Positions 18,709-31,817 of a stretch of DNA of 64,000 bases are shown in pieces. This stretch comes from Scylla paramamosain (lineage: Eukaryota > Arthropoda > Malacostraca > Decapoda > Portunidae): NCBI RefSeq assembly GCF_035594125.1, contig NC_087158.1, forward strand, positions 5,692,501 through 5,756,500, given 5' to 3'. The translations under genes were made by a program, and so were the position numbers. The notes below the pieces were generated by a model that saw only the letters and a list, made by a program, of their open reading frames with translations, was not told where the DNA came from and did not search any database. Numbering within the stretch: the first letter of the stretch is position 1; every line of letters begins with the position of its first letter.

Positions 18709-19074
18709 ATGACTAAAAGGATACAGGGGATGAGGAGTATTCCTTACGAAGCGAGATTCAAGCTGTTAAATTTACATTCTTTAGAGAGACGTAGGTTAAG
18801 AGTGGACCTGAGAGAAGTCTTTAAGTGGTATATGGGTTATAACAAGGGCAACATAAGGAAAATTCTTAGAATCTGTAACCATGATAGAACAAGAAAAATA
18901 GAACATCAAGTTTTCAGGCTTGAGCCTGAAAACTTGATGTTCAAAAAGGAAACAGGAAGGAATTGGTTTTCAAATACAGTAGTAGATGACTGGAACGGAC
19001 TTAGTAATCAAGCTGTTAGTGCTGAGGCATTTGGCAACTGTAAGAGAAAATTACACATTTATAGATGGGGATGA
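18709..19074 (+). pseudogene. LINE ORF2 C-terminal fragment
   Basis: The 121-residue frame includes MTKRIQGMRSIPYEARFKLL, LLNLHSLERRRLRVDLREVF and NWFSNTVVDDWNGLS, the conserved tail of this non-LTR family, which I recall as abundant in decapod genomes. A palindromic change at 18901-18942 has altered residues around 65-78. Upstream sequence from about 18600 in another frame encodes LVRLHLDYAV-like residues, so a frameshift separates this part from the RT core. Confidence 0.85.
18901..18942. repeat. Perfect 20-bp-arm palindrome inside LINE copy 1
   Basis: GAACATCAAGTTTTCAGGCT is followed by a 2-base loop and its exact reverse complement. Copy 2 at about 44756-44782 has the right half (AGCCTGAAAACTTGATGTTC) but a different left half, GGGTTCA. 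The left arm was therefore produced in copy 1 after duplication, most simply by templated synthesis from the nearby right arm. Confidence 0.93.
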
Positions 19075-19140
19075 TAGGTGGAAATACGTAGGCATATTTC
19101 ATACAAGCACTGCCACGTGTAGGCCTGATGCCTTCTTGCA

Positions 19141-19172
19141 TATTTACTTATTTCTTATGTTCTTATGTTCTT
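19141..19172 (+). repeat. LINE 3' terminal octamer tail
   Basis: TTTCTTATGTTCTTATGTTC repeats an 8-base unit, and the satellite resumes immediately afterwards. The tail marks the 3' end of the element and fixes its orientation as plus. Confidence 0.8.
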
Positions 19173-22100
19173 ATTACCAAAAGTGTGTATTTTCAGTTTT
19201 TTCAGCTATGCATGCAAAGCACTCTAAATGAGGAAAAAAAAGGGACATTACGAGAAACGTGCATTATATAAGTGTTTTTGAGATTCTTAGATACCAAAAC
19301 GCTGAAACTCCTGAATAACACTCTTAATTGAGAAACAGAACAACCTTACCAAATGCGTGTATTTTCAGTGTTTTTCACATTCTTGGTTACCAAAACCGCA
19401 AATTGCATACGAAACTAGCTTTATGTGGAAAGAAAAAAAAAGACATTTCCAGAAAAGTGTCTTTTGAGTGTTTTTGAGCGTGTTAGGCAATAAAGCACTA
19501 AAAAGCAGGGCAATCACATTACATGGGAATTAAACCAACTTTTACCAAGAACTTGCCTTTAAGCGTTTTTGAGCTCCTAACATACCAAAGCGCTAAAACG
19601 CATGCAAAACACCCTTTATGAAGACTCAGAATAACCTTACCAAAAACATGTATTTTGAGTGTTTTTGATCATGTTACCTATAAAAACGCTTAAATACATG
19701 CAAAGAACCCTATGTTTGGGAAACGAAAGGACATTACGAGAAACGTGTATTATGAATGTTATCAAATTCCTTAAGCACCAAAAAGCTAAAACCCACAAAT
19801 AACACTCTTTATAGAGAAACAAAAAAAAAAAAAAGTAATTTACTTTTTCTTTTTTTGCTATTCTTCTTCATAGGTACCGAGATGCCAAAATTCTGGCAAA
19901 ATTCAGGGAAATTATGTGGAAAAAACATTATCAAAAAAGTTTATTTTAGCTTTTTTTTTCGGACAGTTATGTACCATAACCTAAATTGCATGCAAAGCCA
20001 CATCTATAGTGAAATTAAACGACTTTACCAGAAACCTGTCTTTTGAGTGTTTTTCAGCATTTTAGGCACCAAAACAATAAATAATATGGAAGTCACTCTA
20101 TATGGGAATCGAAAACAACATTACTAAAAACTTGTCTTTTCAGTGTTTTACGTAGAAAAAAAAACTAAAACGGATGCAAACAAAAAAATATCAAGAAATA
20201 GAATAACATTACCAAAAAGGTATATTTTGAGTGTTTTTGAGCCTGTTACCTATAAAAAACGCGAAAATGGATGCAAAGCACTCTATACTGGGAAACAAAA
20301 GGACATTACGAGAAACCTGTATAAAGATTGTTTTATAGTTTCACAACAACCACAAGTCAAAAGTTTCTTAGATACCAAAATGCTGAAACTCATGAATAAC
20401 ACTCTTGATTGAGATACAGAACATCCTTACCAAATGCGTGTATTTTGAGTGTTTTTCAAATTCTTAGTTACGAAAACACGAAATTGCATGCGAAACTAGG
20501 TTTATGTGGGGAAAAAATTATATTGCCAGAAAATGTCTTTTGAGTGTTTATGAGCGTGTTAGGCAATAAAGTACTTAAAAGAAAGGCAATCACATTACAT
20601 GTGAATAAAACAAACTTTTACCAAGAACTTGCCGTTAAATATTTTTGAGCTCCTTACATACCAAAACGCTAAAACGAATGCAAAAAATCCTTTATGGAGA
20701 AACACAATAACATTACAAAAAAACATGTATTTTGATTGTTTTTTGATCATGTTACCTATAAAAACGCTTAAATACATGCAAAGAATCCTATGTTTGGGAA
20801 ACGAAAGGACATTACGAGAAACGTGTATTTTAAGTGTGTTTTTAAGTTACTTAAATACCAAAAAGCTAAAACCCACAAATAACACTCTTTACAAAGAAAC
20901 CAAAAAAAGAAAAAATAATAAATAAATAAATAAATGAAATAAATGAAAATTTTTATTTTTTTTGTTATTCATCTTCATAGGTACCGAGATGCCAAAATTC
21001 TGTTAAAATTCAGGGAAATTATGTGCATTACCAAAAACATGTATTTTCAGTGTTTTTGATCATGTTACCTATAAAAACGCTTAAATACATCCAAAGAATC
21101 TTATGTTTAGGAAACGAAAGAACATTTCGAGAAACGTGTATTATGAGTGTTTTTAAGTTCTTTAAGTACCAAAAAGCTAAAACCCACAAATAACACTCTT
21201 TATACAGGAAAAAAATAAAACAATAAATAAAAAAAATAGGATTTTTTTTATTCATCTTCATAGGTACCGAGATGCCAAAATTCTGCCAAAATTCAGGGAA
21301 ATTATGTGAAAAAAGAACATTATGAAAAAAAGATAATTTTAGTTTTTTTTTTTTTTCGGACTGTTATGTACCAAACCCTAAAGTGCATGCAAAGCCACCT
21401 ATATGGGGAAATTAAACGACCTTACCAGAAACCTGGCTTTTGTGTTTTTTTTCAGCATGTTAGGCACCAAAACGATAAATAATATGGAAGTCACTCTATG
21501 TGGGAATCCATCACAAAATTACTGAAAAAGTGTCTTTTCAGTGTTTTACGTAGAAAAACGCTAAAACGGATGCAAACCAACGGATATGGAGAAATAGAAT
21601 AACATTACCAAAAAGGTATATTTTGAGTGTTTTTGAGCTTCTTACCTTCAAAAAACGTGAAAATGGATGGAAAGCACTGTATATTGGGATACAAAAGGAC
21701 ATTACGAGAAACGTGTATAATGAGTGTTTTACAGTTTCACAACAGCCACAAGGCAAAAATCGCAAAAACTCGGTGTATATGGAGAAGTTTCTTAGATACC
21801 AAAATGCTGAAACTCAGAAATAACACTATTAATTGAGAATACAGAACAACCTTACCAAATGCATATATTTTGAGTGCTTTTCACATTCTTAGTTACCAAA
21901 ACCAAAAATTACATGCGAAACTAGCTTTATGTGGGAAAAAAATGACATTACCAGAAAAGTGTCTTTTGAGTGTTTTTGAGTGTGATAGGCAATAAAGCAC
22001 TAAAAAGGAGGGCAATCACATTATATGAGAATAAAACCAACTTTTACCAAGAACCTGCCTTTACGTGTTTTTGAGCTTCTTACATACCAAAACGCTGAAA

Positions 22101-22324
22101 CGCAAGCAAAACTCCCTTTATGGAGAAACAGAATAACATTACCAGAAACATGTATTTTGAGTGTTTTTGATCATGTTACCTATAAAAACGCCTAAATACA
22201 TGCAAAGAACTCTATGTTTGGAAAATGAAAGGATGTTACGAGAAACGTGTATTATGAGTTTTTTTTTTTAAGTTCGTTATGTATGAAAAAGCTAAAACCC
22301 GGAAATAGCACTCTTTATAGAGTG
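19173..22324 (+). repeat. Satellite block 5, HOR-A, plus orientation
   Basis: HOR-A resumes after the LINE. Unit starts lie at 19486, 20562 and 21988. The first interval is 1076 bp; the second is 1426 bp because the array jumps from the odd X monomer back to the B monomer at about 21023, so about 350 bp are repeated. The block ends in a D-type monomer at the strand switch near 22324. Open frames rich in YQNAKTHAK or TKTLK motifs are translations of the satellite. No gene is visible. Confidence 0.87.
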
Positions 22325-25300
22325 TTTTCTTACCTAACAATGTGAAAAACACTCAAAAAACACATTTTTGTAATCTTATTCTTTTCTCCATATAGAGTGC
22401 TCTTCAATGTGTCAAATAGGTCTTAGTACCTTAGAAATAAAAAAAAAAAAAAATCATAATAAAAGTTTCTTCTTATGTCTTTTCGTTTCCCCTTGCAAAG
22501 TATTTTGCATTCATTTATGTTTCTTTTTATATGTAAAAAGAAAACAAATTGTTTATGGTAATAAAGGGTGTTTTGCATACATCTCAGCGTTATGGTACGT
22601 AAGTAGCTGAAAATACCCAAAAGATAAATTTTTGGTTGTGTTGTTCTTTCATATAGGTAGCTTTCCATGCTTTTTATAACTTTGGTACCTACCACGTTCA
22701 TCAACACTCAAAAGACATGTTTCTGGAAATGTCGTTTCATTTTCCCATAGATGGTGCTCTGGAGGCATTTTGACGTTTTGGTACATAAAATTGTGAAAAA
22801 CACTCAAAATAAACGTTTTTGGTAATGTTCTGTTTCTCCATATACAGTGGTACTAAATAGTTTTCGCATTTGGTACCTAAGACGCTCAAAAACACTAATA
22901 ATACATCTTTCTCGTAATGTCCTTTATTTTATCCATATTGGGTGATTTCCATGCATTTTGGCATTTTGTTGCGTAACAATGTGAAAAAAAAAACACTCAA
23001 AATATACGTTTTCGGTAATGTTCTTCTGTTTCATCATATATAATGTTATACATGCGTTTATGCATTTTGCTACCTAAGAATCTCAAAACTGATAAATGAA
23101 GTGTCTTTTTATTTCTTTTCCTATCGCCATTTAGGATACTTTGCATGCATTTTTGCCTTTCTTTATACGTAAGAAGCTAAAAAAAAAAAAAATCAAAATA
23201 CACGTTTCTGGTAATGTTATTCTGTATCTCCATAAAATGTGCTTTGCATGCATTTTAGCGTTTTGGTACGTAAGTAGCTATAAAAACTCTCAAAAGACAC
23301 GCTTTTGGTAATGTTTTGCTTTTCCAAATAGGGAGCTTTTGTTGCTTTTTAGCGTTTTGGTATTTAATATTGTTGTGTTTCTCCAAAGAGAGTATTACTC
23401 ATGAATTTTCGCGTTTTCGTACCTGAGAAGCTCAAAAACGCTTTTAATATAAGTTTCTCATAATGTCTTTGGTTACTTTTTTTTTGCGTTACAAGCTCAA
23501 AACATTAAAAATACACGCTTTTTTGGTAATGTTATTCAGTTTTTCCAAAAAAAAAGGCGTTTTGGATGCGTTTAAGTGTTTTTGTATATAAGTAGCTCAT
23601 AAGCACTGAAATTAAAAGTTTTTGTAATCTTTTGTTTTCTCCTATAGGGTGCTTTCCTTGGTTTTTAGCTTCTTGATACCTAACTCGCTCATAAACACTG
23701 AAAGGACATGTTTCTGGAAATGTTTCCTCTCCCCATATAGTATGCTTTGCATGCATTTTCGCGTTGCGGTACCTAATAACGTGAAAAAAAGCCTTAAAAC
23801 ACAAGTTTTGGTTAATCTTGTTCTGTTTCTCCATATAGAGTATTGTTAACACGTTTTAGTGTTCTGGTACCTATGAAGCTCAATACCACTCAAAATATAC
23901 GTTTCTTTTAATGTTTTCTTTTCCCCTTTTAGGATTATTTGCACATATTTTATCGTTTTTGTATGTAACAGGTTCAAAATCTCTTAAAATGCGTGTTTTT
24001 GGTAAAGCTGTTGAATTTCTCCATCAAGTGTGTTTTGCAACAGTTGTAATGGTTTGGTACGTAAGTAGCTTAAAACACTTAATGTTTTCCCATTTACGTT
24101 ACTTTCCATGCTTCTTAAGAGCTTTTTGTGCCTAACACACTCATAAACTCTCAAAAGACATGTTTCTTGAAATGTCGTTTATTTTCCCCATATCGGGTGC
24201 TTTGCATGCATTTTGGCGTTTTCATACCTAACAAAGCTAAATACACTTAAAATACACGTTTTCTTCATAAAGAATGCAAATCATACGTTTGATCGTTTTG
24301 GTACCTTATAATCTAAAAAAAAAAAAAAAAACTCATAATACTAGTTTCTCTTAAAGTCTTTTCGTTTTCTTATATAGGGTACTTTATATGCATTTTGACG
24401 CTTTTATACATAACAAACTGAAAAATCGCTAAAAATGCTCGTTTTTGGTAATGTTTTTGTTTCTGCATGAAAGTTGTTTTGCATGTTTTTGGTAATATTA
24501 TTCTTTTTTTTCCATAAATTGTGTTTTGCATGCAATTTTTTGCGTTTTTGGTACGTAAGATACTGAAAAAAACACTCAAAAGACACGTTTTTTGTTACTA
24601 TTGTTCTGTTTTTTTTTTTTTTTTTTTCATATAGAATGCTATTCATGCGTTTTAGAGTTTTGGTACTTAAGAAGCTCAAAAAACAGATTTCTCGTAAAGA
24701 CTTTTCGTTTCTCAATATCGAGTGCTTTGCATGCATTTCGCTGTTATATCTCCTAATAATGTGAAATACACTTACAATACACGTTTTTGGTATTAATCCT
24801 CTTTTTCTCCAAATAAAGTGCTATTCATGCGTTTTAACGTTTTGGTATCTAAGAAGCTAAAGAAAAAAAATAATGATAATAAACGTTTTTTTGTACTCTC
24901 GTTTCGGTTCTCCATATAGGATAGTTTGTATGCATTTTGGTGTTTTCGACGTAAAAAAAAAAACTCGAAAACACTCGTTATTTATTTTCCATAAGGATAT
25001 AATTCATGTTTTTTTTTTAACCGTTTTCCTTGCTAATACGTAAAAAAAAACACTGAAAATATACGATTCTGGACATGTACGAGTAATTCTGTTTCCCCTT
25101 ATAGGGATATTTCCATGCTCTTCGCCGTTTTGATAACTAACAATGTTAAAAACATTCAAAATACAAGTTTTTTGATAATAATTTGTTTCTTTTATATAGT
25201 GTGATATTCATACATATTTTTTTTTCTGGTTTGGTACCTAAAAAGCTCAAAAGCAATCATAATACACGTTTCTCGTAAAGTTCTTTCGTTTCCCCTTATA

Positions 25301-26763
25301 AACTACTTTCCATGCAATTCAGCGTTTTTGTACGTAAAAAGCTGAAAAAAATACACGTTTTTTGCTAAAGTTATTTTGTTTTTCCATAAAGCATTTGCAT
25401 GCATTTTATCATTTTACGACGTAAGTATCTCAAAAACTCTCAGAAGATGTTTTATTAATGTTTGTTTTACGTTTTTTTTTTTTTTAGCATTTTTGTACCT
25501 AGCACGCTCACAAACACACAAAAGACCCGTTTCTTGAAATCTCGTTTCCTATCCCGATATAAGGTACTTTCCATACATTTTGGCGTTTTGGTATCTAACA
25601 ATGTGAAAAATCACTCTAAATACTAATTTTTGGTTATCTTATTATGTTTCTATATTTAGGATGCTATGCATACTTTTTCTCGTTTTGGTACCGAAGAAGC
25701 TCAAAAACAAAAACAAAAATACACGTTTCTTGTTATATGTTTTCGTTACGAGATATAGGGTAATTTACATACTTTTTGGCGTTTTCAACGTATTGAGTTG
25801 AAAAGCACTAAAAACACGTTTCTTTTGTAATTTTTTACTATTCCTCCATACTTTTTTTTTTTTTTTGCATGCATTTTGGCGTTTTGGTACATACCTCAAA
25901 AAACACTGAAAAGAGATGTATGTAGTTATATTATTTTGTTTACTCATACAGGATGGTTTCCATACATTTTGGGTTTTGGTGCTTAGCACGCTCATAAACA
26001 CTCAAAAAGACACGTTTCTGGAAATATCGCTTTGCATGCTTTTGGTGATTTGTTGCCTAACAATATGAATTACAGTCGAGATACATGTTTTCGATAATGC
26101 TTTTCTGTTTCTCCATATAGAGTGTTATTCATACTACCCATGCATTTGTTTGCGTTTAACAAGTTCAAAACCAAAAAATTTTTGTGATGTTACTTTGTGT
26201 CTCAACTATAGGTATTTTCCATAGTTTAAGCTTTTTCGTAGGTAAGCACCTCAAAGCACTGAAAATGAAAATTTTTGGTAATGTCTTGTTTTCCCATATA
26301 GAGTGCTTTTTCTTGTTTAACATGTACAAAAACACTCATAAGATACGTTTCTTGTAATATGGTTTCATTTCAACGGAGAGGGTGCTTTACATGTATTTTG
26401 GCGTTTTGCTTTCTAAAAATGTAAAAAAAAAAAATAATAATAATAAATAAAAAATACGCATTTTTGTATTTTTTTTTTTTTTTTTCCATATAGAGTGCTA
26501 TTAATTCATTTTAGCTTTTTCTTGCCTAAGAAGCTCAAAAAGACTCAAAATACACGTCTTACGTAATGTTCTTTTGTTTCCCGATGTGGTATACTTTAAA
26601 TACATTTTGGCGTTTTTTTACGTAAGAAGCTCATAAAGACTAAAAATACACTTTTCTGGTAACGTTAATGCGTTTCTCTTTAAAGCGTGTTTTCCATGTG
26701 TTTTAGCGTTTTGGTACGTAAGTAGCTTAAAAAGACAACAAGTCAAACGACACGTTGTAGGTA

Positions 26764-26792
26764 TTTTATTTATTTATTTATTTATTTTTTTT
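26764..26792. repeat. (TTTA)n microsatellite
   Basis: About six TTTA steps followed by a T run inside a minus-oriented monomer. Confidence 0.85.
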
Positions 26793-28684
26793 CAGAGAGA
26801 ATCTCTTCAATACTTTTTAGTGCTTTCGTATCGAACACGCTCTAAAAGACATTAACAAGACATGTTTCTGGAAGGGAAGTTTCAGTTCACCACAGAGGGT
26901 ACACTGCATGCATTTTGGCGTTTTGGTACCTTAGAATGTGAAAAATTAAAAATAATGATAATAATAATACTTTTTTTTTTATAATTTTCACTCTTCCAAA
27001 TAGAGTGGTATTCATGCGTGTTAGCATTTTGGTACCTAAGAAACTCAAAAGCACTAAATATGCACTTCTAGTAATATTGATTCATTACCCAATATAGGTT
27101 TCATGCATTTTCTCGTTTTTATACGTAACATGCTTGAAAATACTCAAAATGCTTGTCTTTAGTAATGTTATTTTTTCTCCATGAAGGGTATTTGCTTGCA
27201 TTTTACTGCTTTGGCACGTAAAAAGCCCAAAACACTCAAAAAACATGTTTTTCGTAATGTTATTTGGTATTCCCTTATAGAGTGTTTTTCGTGCATTTCA
27301 GTGTTTTCCTGCATAACATGTTGTTCACACTCAAAAGACACGTTTATGGAAATGTCGTTTCTTTTCGCTATATAGAGTGCTTTGCATACGTTTTGTCAGT
27401 TTGGTACCTAAGAATGTAAAAAACAAAAAATGCTCATTTTTACTAATGTTGTATTATATTGTGCTATTGAAGTGTTTTTTTGCGTTTTGCAGCCTGAGGA
27501 GCTGAAAAACACTCATAATGCACTTTTCTCGTAAAGTATCCATATAGGATACTTTTCATGAATTTTCGCGTTTTTTATACATAACAATGTGAATAACACA
27601 CATTTTTGGTAATGTTTTTATGTTTCTACATATAGAGAGTGCTATTGAGCTTTTTGTCATTTAGGAAAATCAATAACATTTATAACACAATTTCCTGAAA
27701 ATATCGTTTTGTTTCACCACATAGGCTACTTTATTTGCATTTTCCCATTCCTTTGTCTAAACAAGCTAAAAAAAAACAATGAAAATGATTCTTTTTTGTA
27801 ATGTGTTGTTTCTACATAATGGATGTTTTTAATGAGTTATAGTGTTTTGGTGAGTAAAAAACACAAGAATTTTTTTGGGGGTAATTTTGTTTTCTATTCC
27901 AAAATATGATGCTTTCCATGCTTTTTACCATTTTGGTAATGTCGCTTCGTTTCTCGCATGCAATTTAGCCTTTTGGTACATAACAATGTGAAAAAACACA
28001 CAAAATACACGTTTTATTATAATGTTTTTTTTTTCCATATAGAATATGTTTTACTCGTTTTTGTTTTTTTGACACATAAAAAGCTCAGAAAACACTTATT
28101 TTTAACTTTTCTCATAAAGTGTTTTAGATTCCAAATGTACAGTGGTTTGTGTGGATTTTGCCATTTTCCTACCTAACGAGTTCAAATACGTACAATACAC
28201 GTAATATTGTTCTGTTTCTTCAAATCAGTTGTTTTGTATGCATTTTGACGCTCTATTATTACCTAACAAAAAAAAAATGAAAATCAAAACACACGTTTTC
28301 GTAATGTTTATCTATTTCTCCATATAGACTGCTTTTTAATGAGTTTTAGGATTTTAGGACCCAAGAAGGTCAGAAACATTCATTCATCATCACATTTATT
28401 GTAATATCGTTTTATTTCCCAATTCAGAGTAGTTTGCATGCATTTTGCCCTTATTCTATGTAAAAAATAAAAAAAATAAAAAAGGAAAATTCACGATTTT
28501 TGTAATGTCATTCTATCTATTCATAAGGAATATTTTGCATGTGTTTGAGCGTGTTTGTGATTAAGAAGCTCAAAATCACACAAAAGGCACGTATTTCTTA
28601 TTGTTGATTTGTATTCCCTTATAGAACGCTTTATGATTTTGGTAACTAAGAATATAAAAAACACTTATATAATACACTTTTCTC

Positions 28685-28820
<136 letters not shown>

Positions 28821-29180
28821 CATATGAAGTACTTTGCATACATTTTTCATGTTTCTGTTCCTTAGGAAGCTATAAAATACTCAAAATACACATTTTTGGT
28901 AATAGGTAAGTTTTGCATGCCTTTTAGCGTTTTGGTACGTAAAAAGCTACTAAACACTCCAAAGACACGTTTTCGGTAAAGTTGTTTTGCATTCTATTCT
29001 CATATAGGGTGATTTCCATGATTTTTAACATTTTGGTGCCTAAAACATTGAAAAACAATCAAACGGCACCTTTCTCGTCATTTTTTTTTTCACCATGTAA
29101 TTTATATTTATCTTGGCGTTTTATAACCTAACACTCAAAATAAACGTTTATAGTAATGTTGTTTTCTTTCTCCATATAGA

Positions 29181-29315
29181 GAAAAAATGAGCTTCTTAGG
29201 TACCAAAATGCTATAAGACATGAATATATGAATATATGTATAAAAATGAAATTACTAAAAGTGTGTATTTTGAGTAATTTCACAGCGTTTTGTACCAAAA
29301 CGCCAAAAATCTCAA
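29181..29315 (+). repeat. Plus-oriented satellite island
   Basis: About one and a half monomers read plus (GAGCTTCTTAGGTACCAAAA, then TGTACCAAAACGCCAAAAAT) inside the minus block. Orientation returns to minus at about 29316 with AAACAACAATACACGTTTCT. Confidence 0.75.
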
Positions 29316-29490
29316 AAAACAACAATACACGTTTCTCGCAATGTGCTTTTCTTTCCCCATGTTGGGTGCTTCGCATGCACTTAAGCGTTTTGGTAATTAA
29401 CAATGTAAAAAATACTAAAAATATACATTTTTGTGAATGTTTCTCTTTTTTTTCATATAAACTTATTCATATAGTACTTTTTTTCTTTCA
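29316..29490 (-). repeat. Minus-oriented satellite between two plus islands
   Basis: About two monomers in minus orientation, recognisable from TTAAGCGTTTTGGTAATTAA and ATACATTTTTGTGAATG, lie between the islands at 29181-29315 and 29491-29787. Confidence 0.72.
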
Positions 29491-29787
29491 TGCTTTAAGC
29501 CCAAAAACGGTAAAATACATAGAAAGCACCCTATAATGGCATATGAAAAAAAACATTACGGAAATATTGTGCCTTTTGAGTGTTTTGTGTTTTTGAGCTT
29601 CTTGACTCACCAAAAACACTAAAAAGCCTACAAAACGCCTTTTATAGAGAAACAAAATAACATTAACGAAAAGGGAATTTTCAATGTTTTTAGCTTGTTA
29701 GGTACTAAAATACCAAAATGCATGGAAAGTACCGTATTTAAGAAATGAAACGATTTTACAAGAAAAGTACATTCTGTGTTCCTGAGA
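29491..29787 (+). repeat. Second plus-oriented satellite island
   Basis: About three monomers read plus, including AATACATAGAAAGCACCCTA and GTACTAAAATACCAAAATGC. The island ends at a small hairpin (29779-29799), where orientation flips back. Confidence 0.76.
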
Positions 29788-29799
29788 TAAGCTCAGGAA
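29779..29799. repeat. Small hairpin at a strand switch
   Basis: TTCCTGAG, a 5-base loop and CTCAGGAA form a perfect 8-bp stem exactly where satellite orientation changes from plus to minus. Confidence 0.8.
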
Positions 29800-31295
29800 T
29801 ACTTATAATAAACGTTTCTTATAATGTTCTTTTGTTTCAAAATACGAGTATAGGGTGCTTTCGATGTATTTTATCGTTTTGAGGCCTAAAAAAAAAAAAA
29901 AAAAATTCTGAAAAGACATTTTTTGGTAATGTAGCTTCGTTTCTCCATATGATTTTTTGGCATTTTTGTACCTAATTTGTGAAAATACTCGAAATATATA
30001 TTTTTAGTTATGTTCTTATTTCACCTATAGAATACTATTAAATACCCTTTAGAGTTTTAGTACCTAAGAATTTCAAATACACAAAAAATGCACAATTCTC
30101 GTAATGTCTTTTCGTTTTCCTATGTTGGATACTTTCTAGGCATTTTTTGCGTTTTTGTACGAAAGAAGCTGAAAACACTCATAATGCTTGTTTTATCAAA
30201 AACAAATATTATGAGTGTTTTCAATTTCTTTCGTTCTTTATTTTCCTTCTCCATAAAGAGTGTTTTTTTGCAAGAATTTTAGCGTTTTAGTACAGGAGTA
30301 GCTTTTTGCAAAGTTTTTTTTTTCGTTTTCCATGCTTTAGAACGTTTTGGTGCCTAACACTCAAAAGACACGTTTCTGGAAATATCGTTTCTATTCGCCA
30401 TGTAAGACGCTTTGGATGCATTTTGGCGTTTTGGTACCTAACCATCTAAAATACGCTGAAAATAGACGTTTTTAGGAATGTTATTCTGTTTCCTTATATA
30501 GAGTGCTATTCATGCGTTTTGTTACCTAAGCTTTGGTACCAAAGAGCACTCATAATAGACGTCTCTAGTAATGACCTTTCATTTCCCCATATATAAGGTA
30601 CATTGCCTGCATTTTCCGTTTTTCCATGTAAAAAGCGCAAAAAAAAAAATTGTTTCTCGTAATGATATTATCTTATCCCTAAAGAGTTTCATGAGTTTTA
30701 GAGTTTATTTTTTTTTTATTTCAGTAACACTGAAAAGACACATATAGGATGATTTCCACTTTTTTTTTTTTTTTGCGTTTCCGTGCATAATTCGCTCGAA
30801 AACACTAAAAAGATATTTTTCTAGTAAATTCGTTTCGTTTTCCCATATAGTGATATAGTGAGCTTTACATGGATTTTGGCGCTTTGGTAGTTAATAATGT
30901 GAAAAGCAATTAAAATACACGTTTTCGGTAATGTTGTTCTGTTTCTCGATGTAGATATGCTATTCATGCGTTTTAGCTTTTAGTACCTAAGACGCTCAAA
31001 ACTCCCATAATACACTTTTCTCCTAATTTTTTTTTTTTTTCGTCATATTTTCATGGATTTTTTTTCACTTTTTATGTAACAAGCTCAAAAACTTTTAAAA
31101 TACACGTTTTCGGTAAAGGTATACTGTCTCTCACTAAATTTTTTTTTTTTTTTCATAGGCTTCAGCATTTTAGAAAGTAAGTATCTCCAAATCACCTATG
31201 AGACACGTTTTTGGTAATAGTTTTGTTTTCCTTTATAGGGTTTTTCCATGGTTTTTGCCTAACACGCTCATAAACACTCCAAAGACTCGTTTCTG

Positions 31296-31297
31296 TT

Positions 31298-31332
<35 letters not shown>

Positions 31333-31355
31333 TTCTATTTATTTATTTATTTTTT
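31296..31355. repeat. (TTTA)n microsatellite, about 60 bp
   Basis: About 14 TTTA steps with one TTCTA interruption near 31333, replacing the middle of a minus monomer. Confidence 0.92.
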
Positions 31356-31770
31356 GCACCATTAGGGTATTTGGATGTTTTATTTTTTTATTAATATGAA
31401 ACACACAAAATATACGTTTTTTGTTATGTGGTTCTCTTTCTCCATATAGAAAGCTCTTCATTCATACTAGGTTTTAGGTACCTATAAGGTTGATAAATAT
31501 TTATAACAAAATTCCCTCGTAATATCCTTTCGTTTCCTTATATAGGACACTTTACATGCATATTGGCATTTTTTTCTACGTAAGAATCTCCAAAATATTG
31601 AAAATACTTTTTTTTGGGGTAATATTTTTTTCGGTAATGTTATTTTTATTTACAAATGGTATTTTCAGGCATTATAGAGTTTTGATGCGTAAGCAGTTGA
31701 AAAAAAAAAAACACTCAAAAGACATGTTTTTCGTAATGCTGTTTTGTTTTCACATATAAGGTGCTTTCAA

Positions 31771-31817
31771 TATTTATTTATTTATTTACATATTTATTTA
31801 TTTATTATTTTCTTTTT
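31771..31817. repeat. Interrupted (TTTA)n microsatellite
   Basis: TATTTATTTATTTATTTACA and a further TTTA run, interrupted once, followed by TTATTTTCTTTTTAGCG. Confidence 0.88.

Larger units (their letters stand above)
17504..19172 (+). mobile_element. 5'-truncated, dead CR1/Jockey-like LINE, copy 1
   Basis: This is the only stretch of about 1.67 kb that does not read as satellite. It starts inside the endonuclease-to-reverse-transcriptase linker of ORF2, contains reverse transcriptase fragments and a conserved C-terminal region, and ends with octamer-like repeats (TTCTTATG). CR1-clade elements typically end in short tandem repeats rather than poly-A. It lies inside a B-class satellite monomer: the left side stops in GAAGCAAAATAA and the right side resumes with TTACCAAAAGTGTG. 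Compared with copy 2 it lacks about 0.37-0.39 kb between roughly 18085 and 18090, which removes RT motif A. Stops and frameshifts show it is inactive. Confidence 0.9.

Noticed and set aside
19141..19172. Telomere-like short repeats at the LINE end
   Set aside because: The unit is an 8-base TTCTTATG at the exact 3' border of a CR1-like element and does not match known telomere units such as TTAGG.
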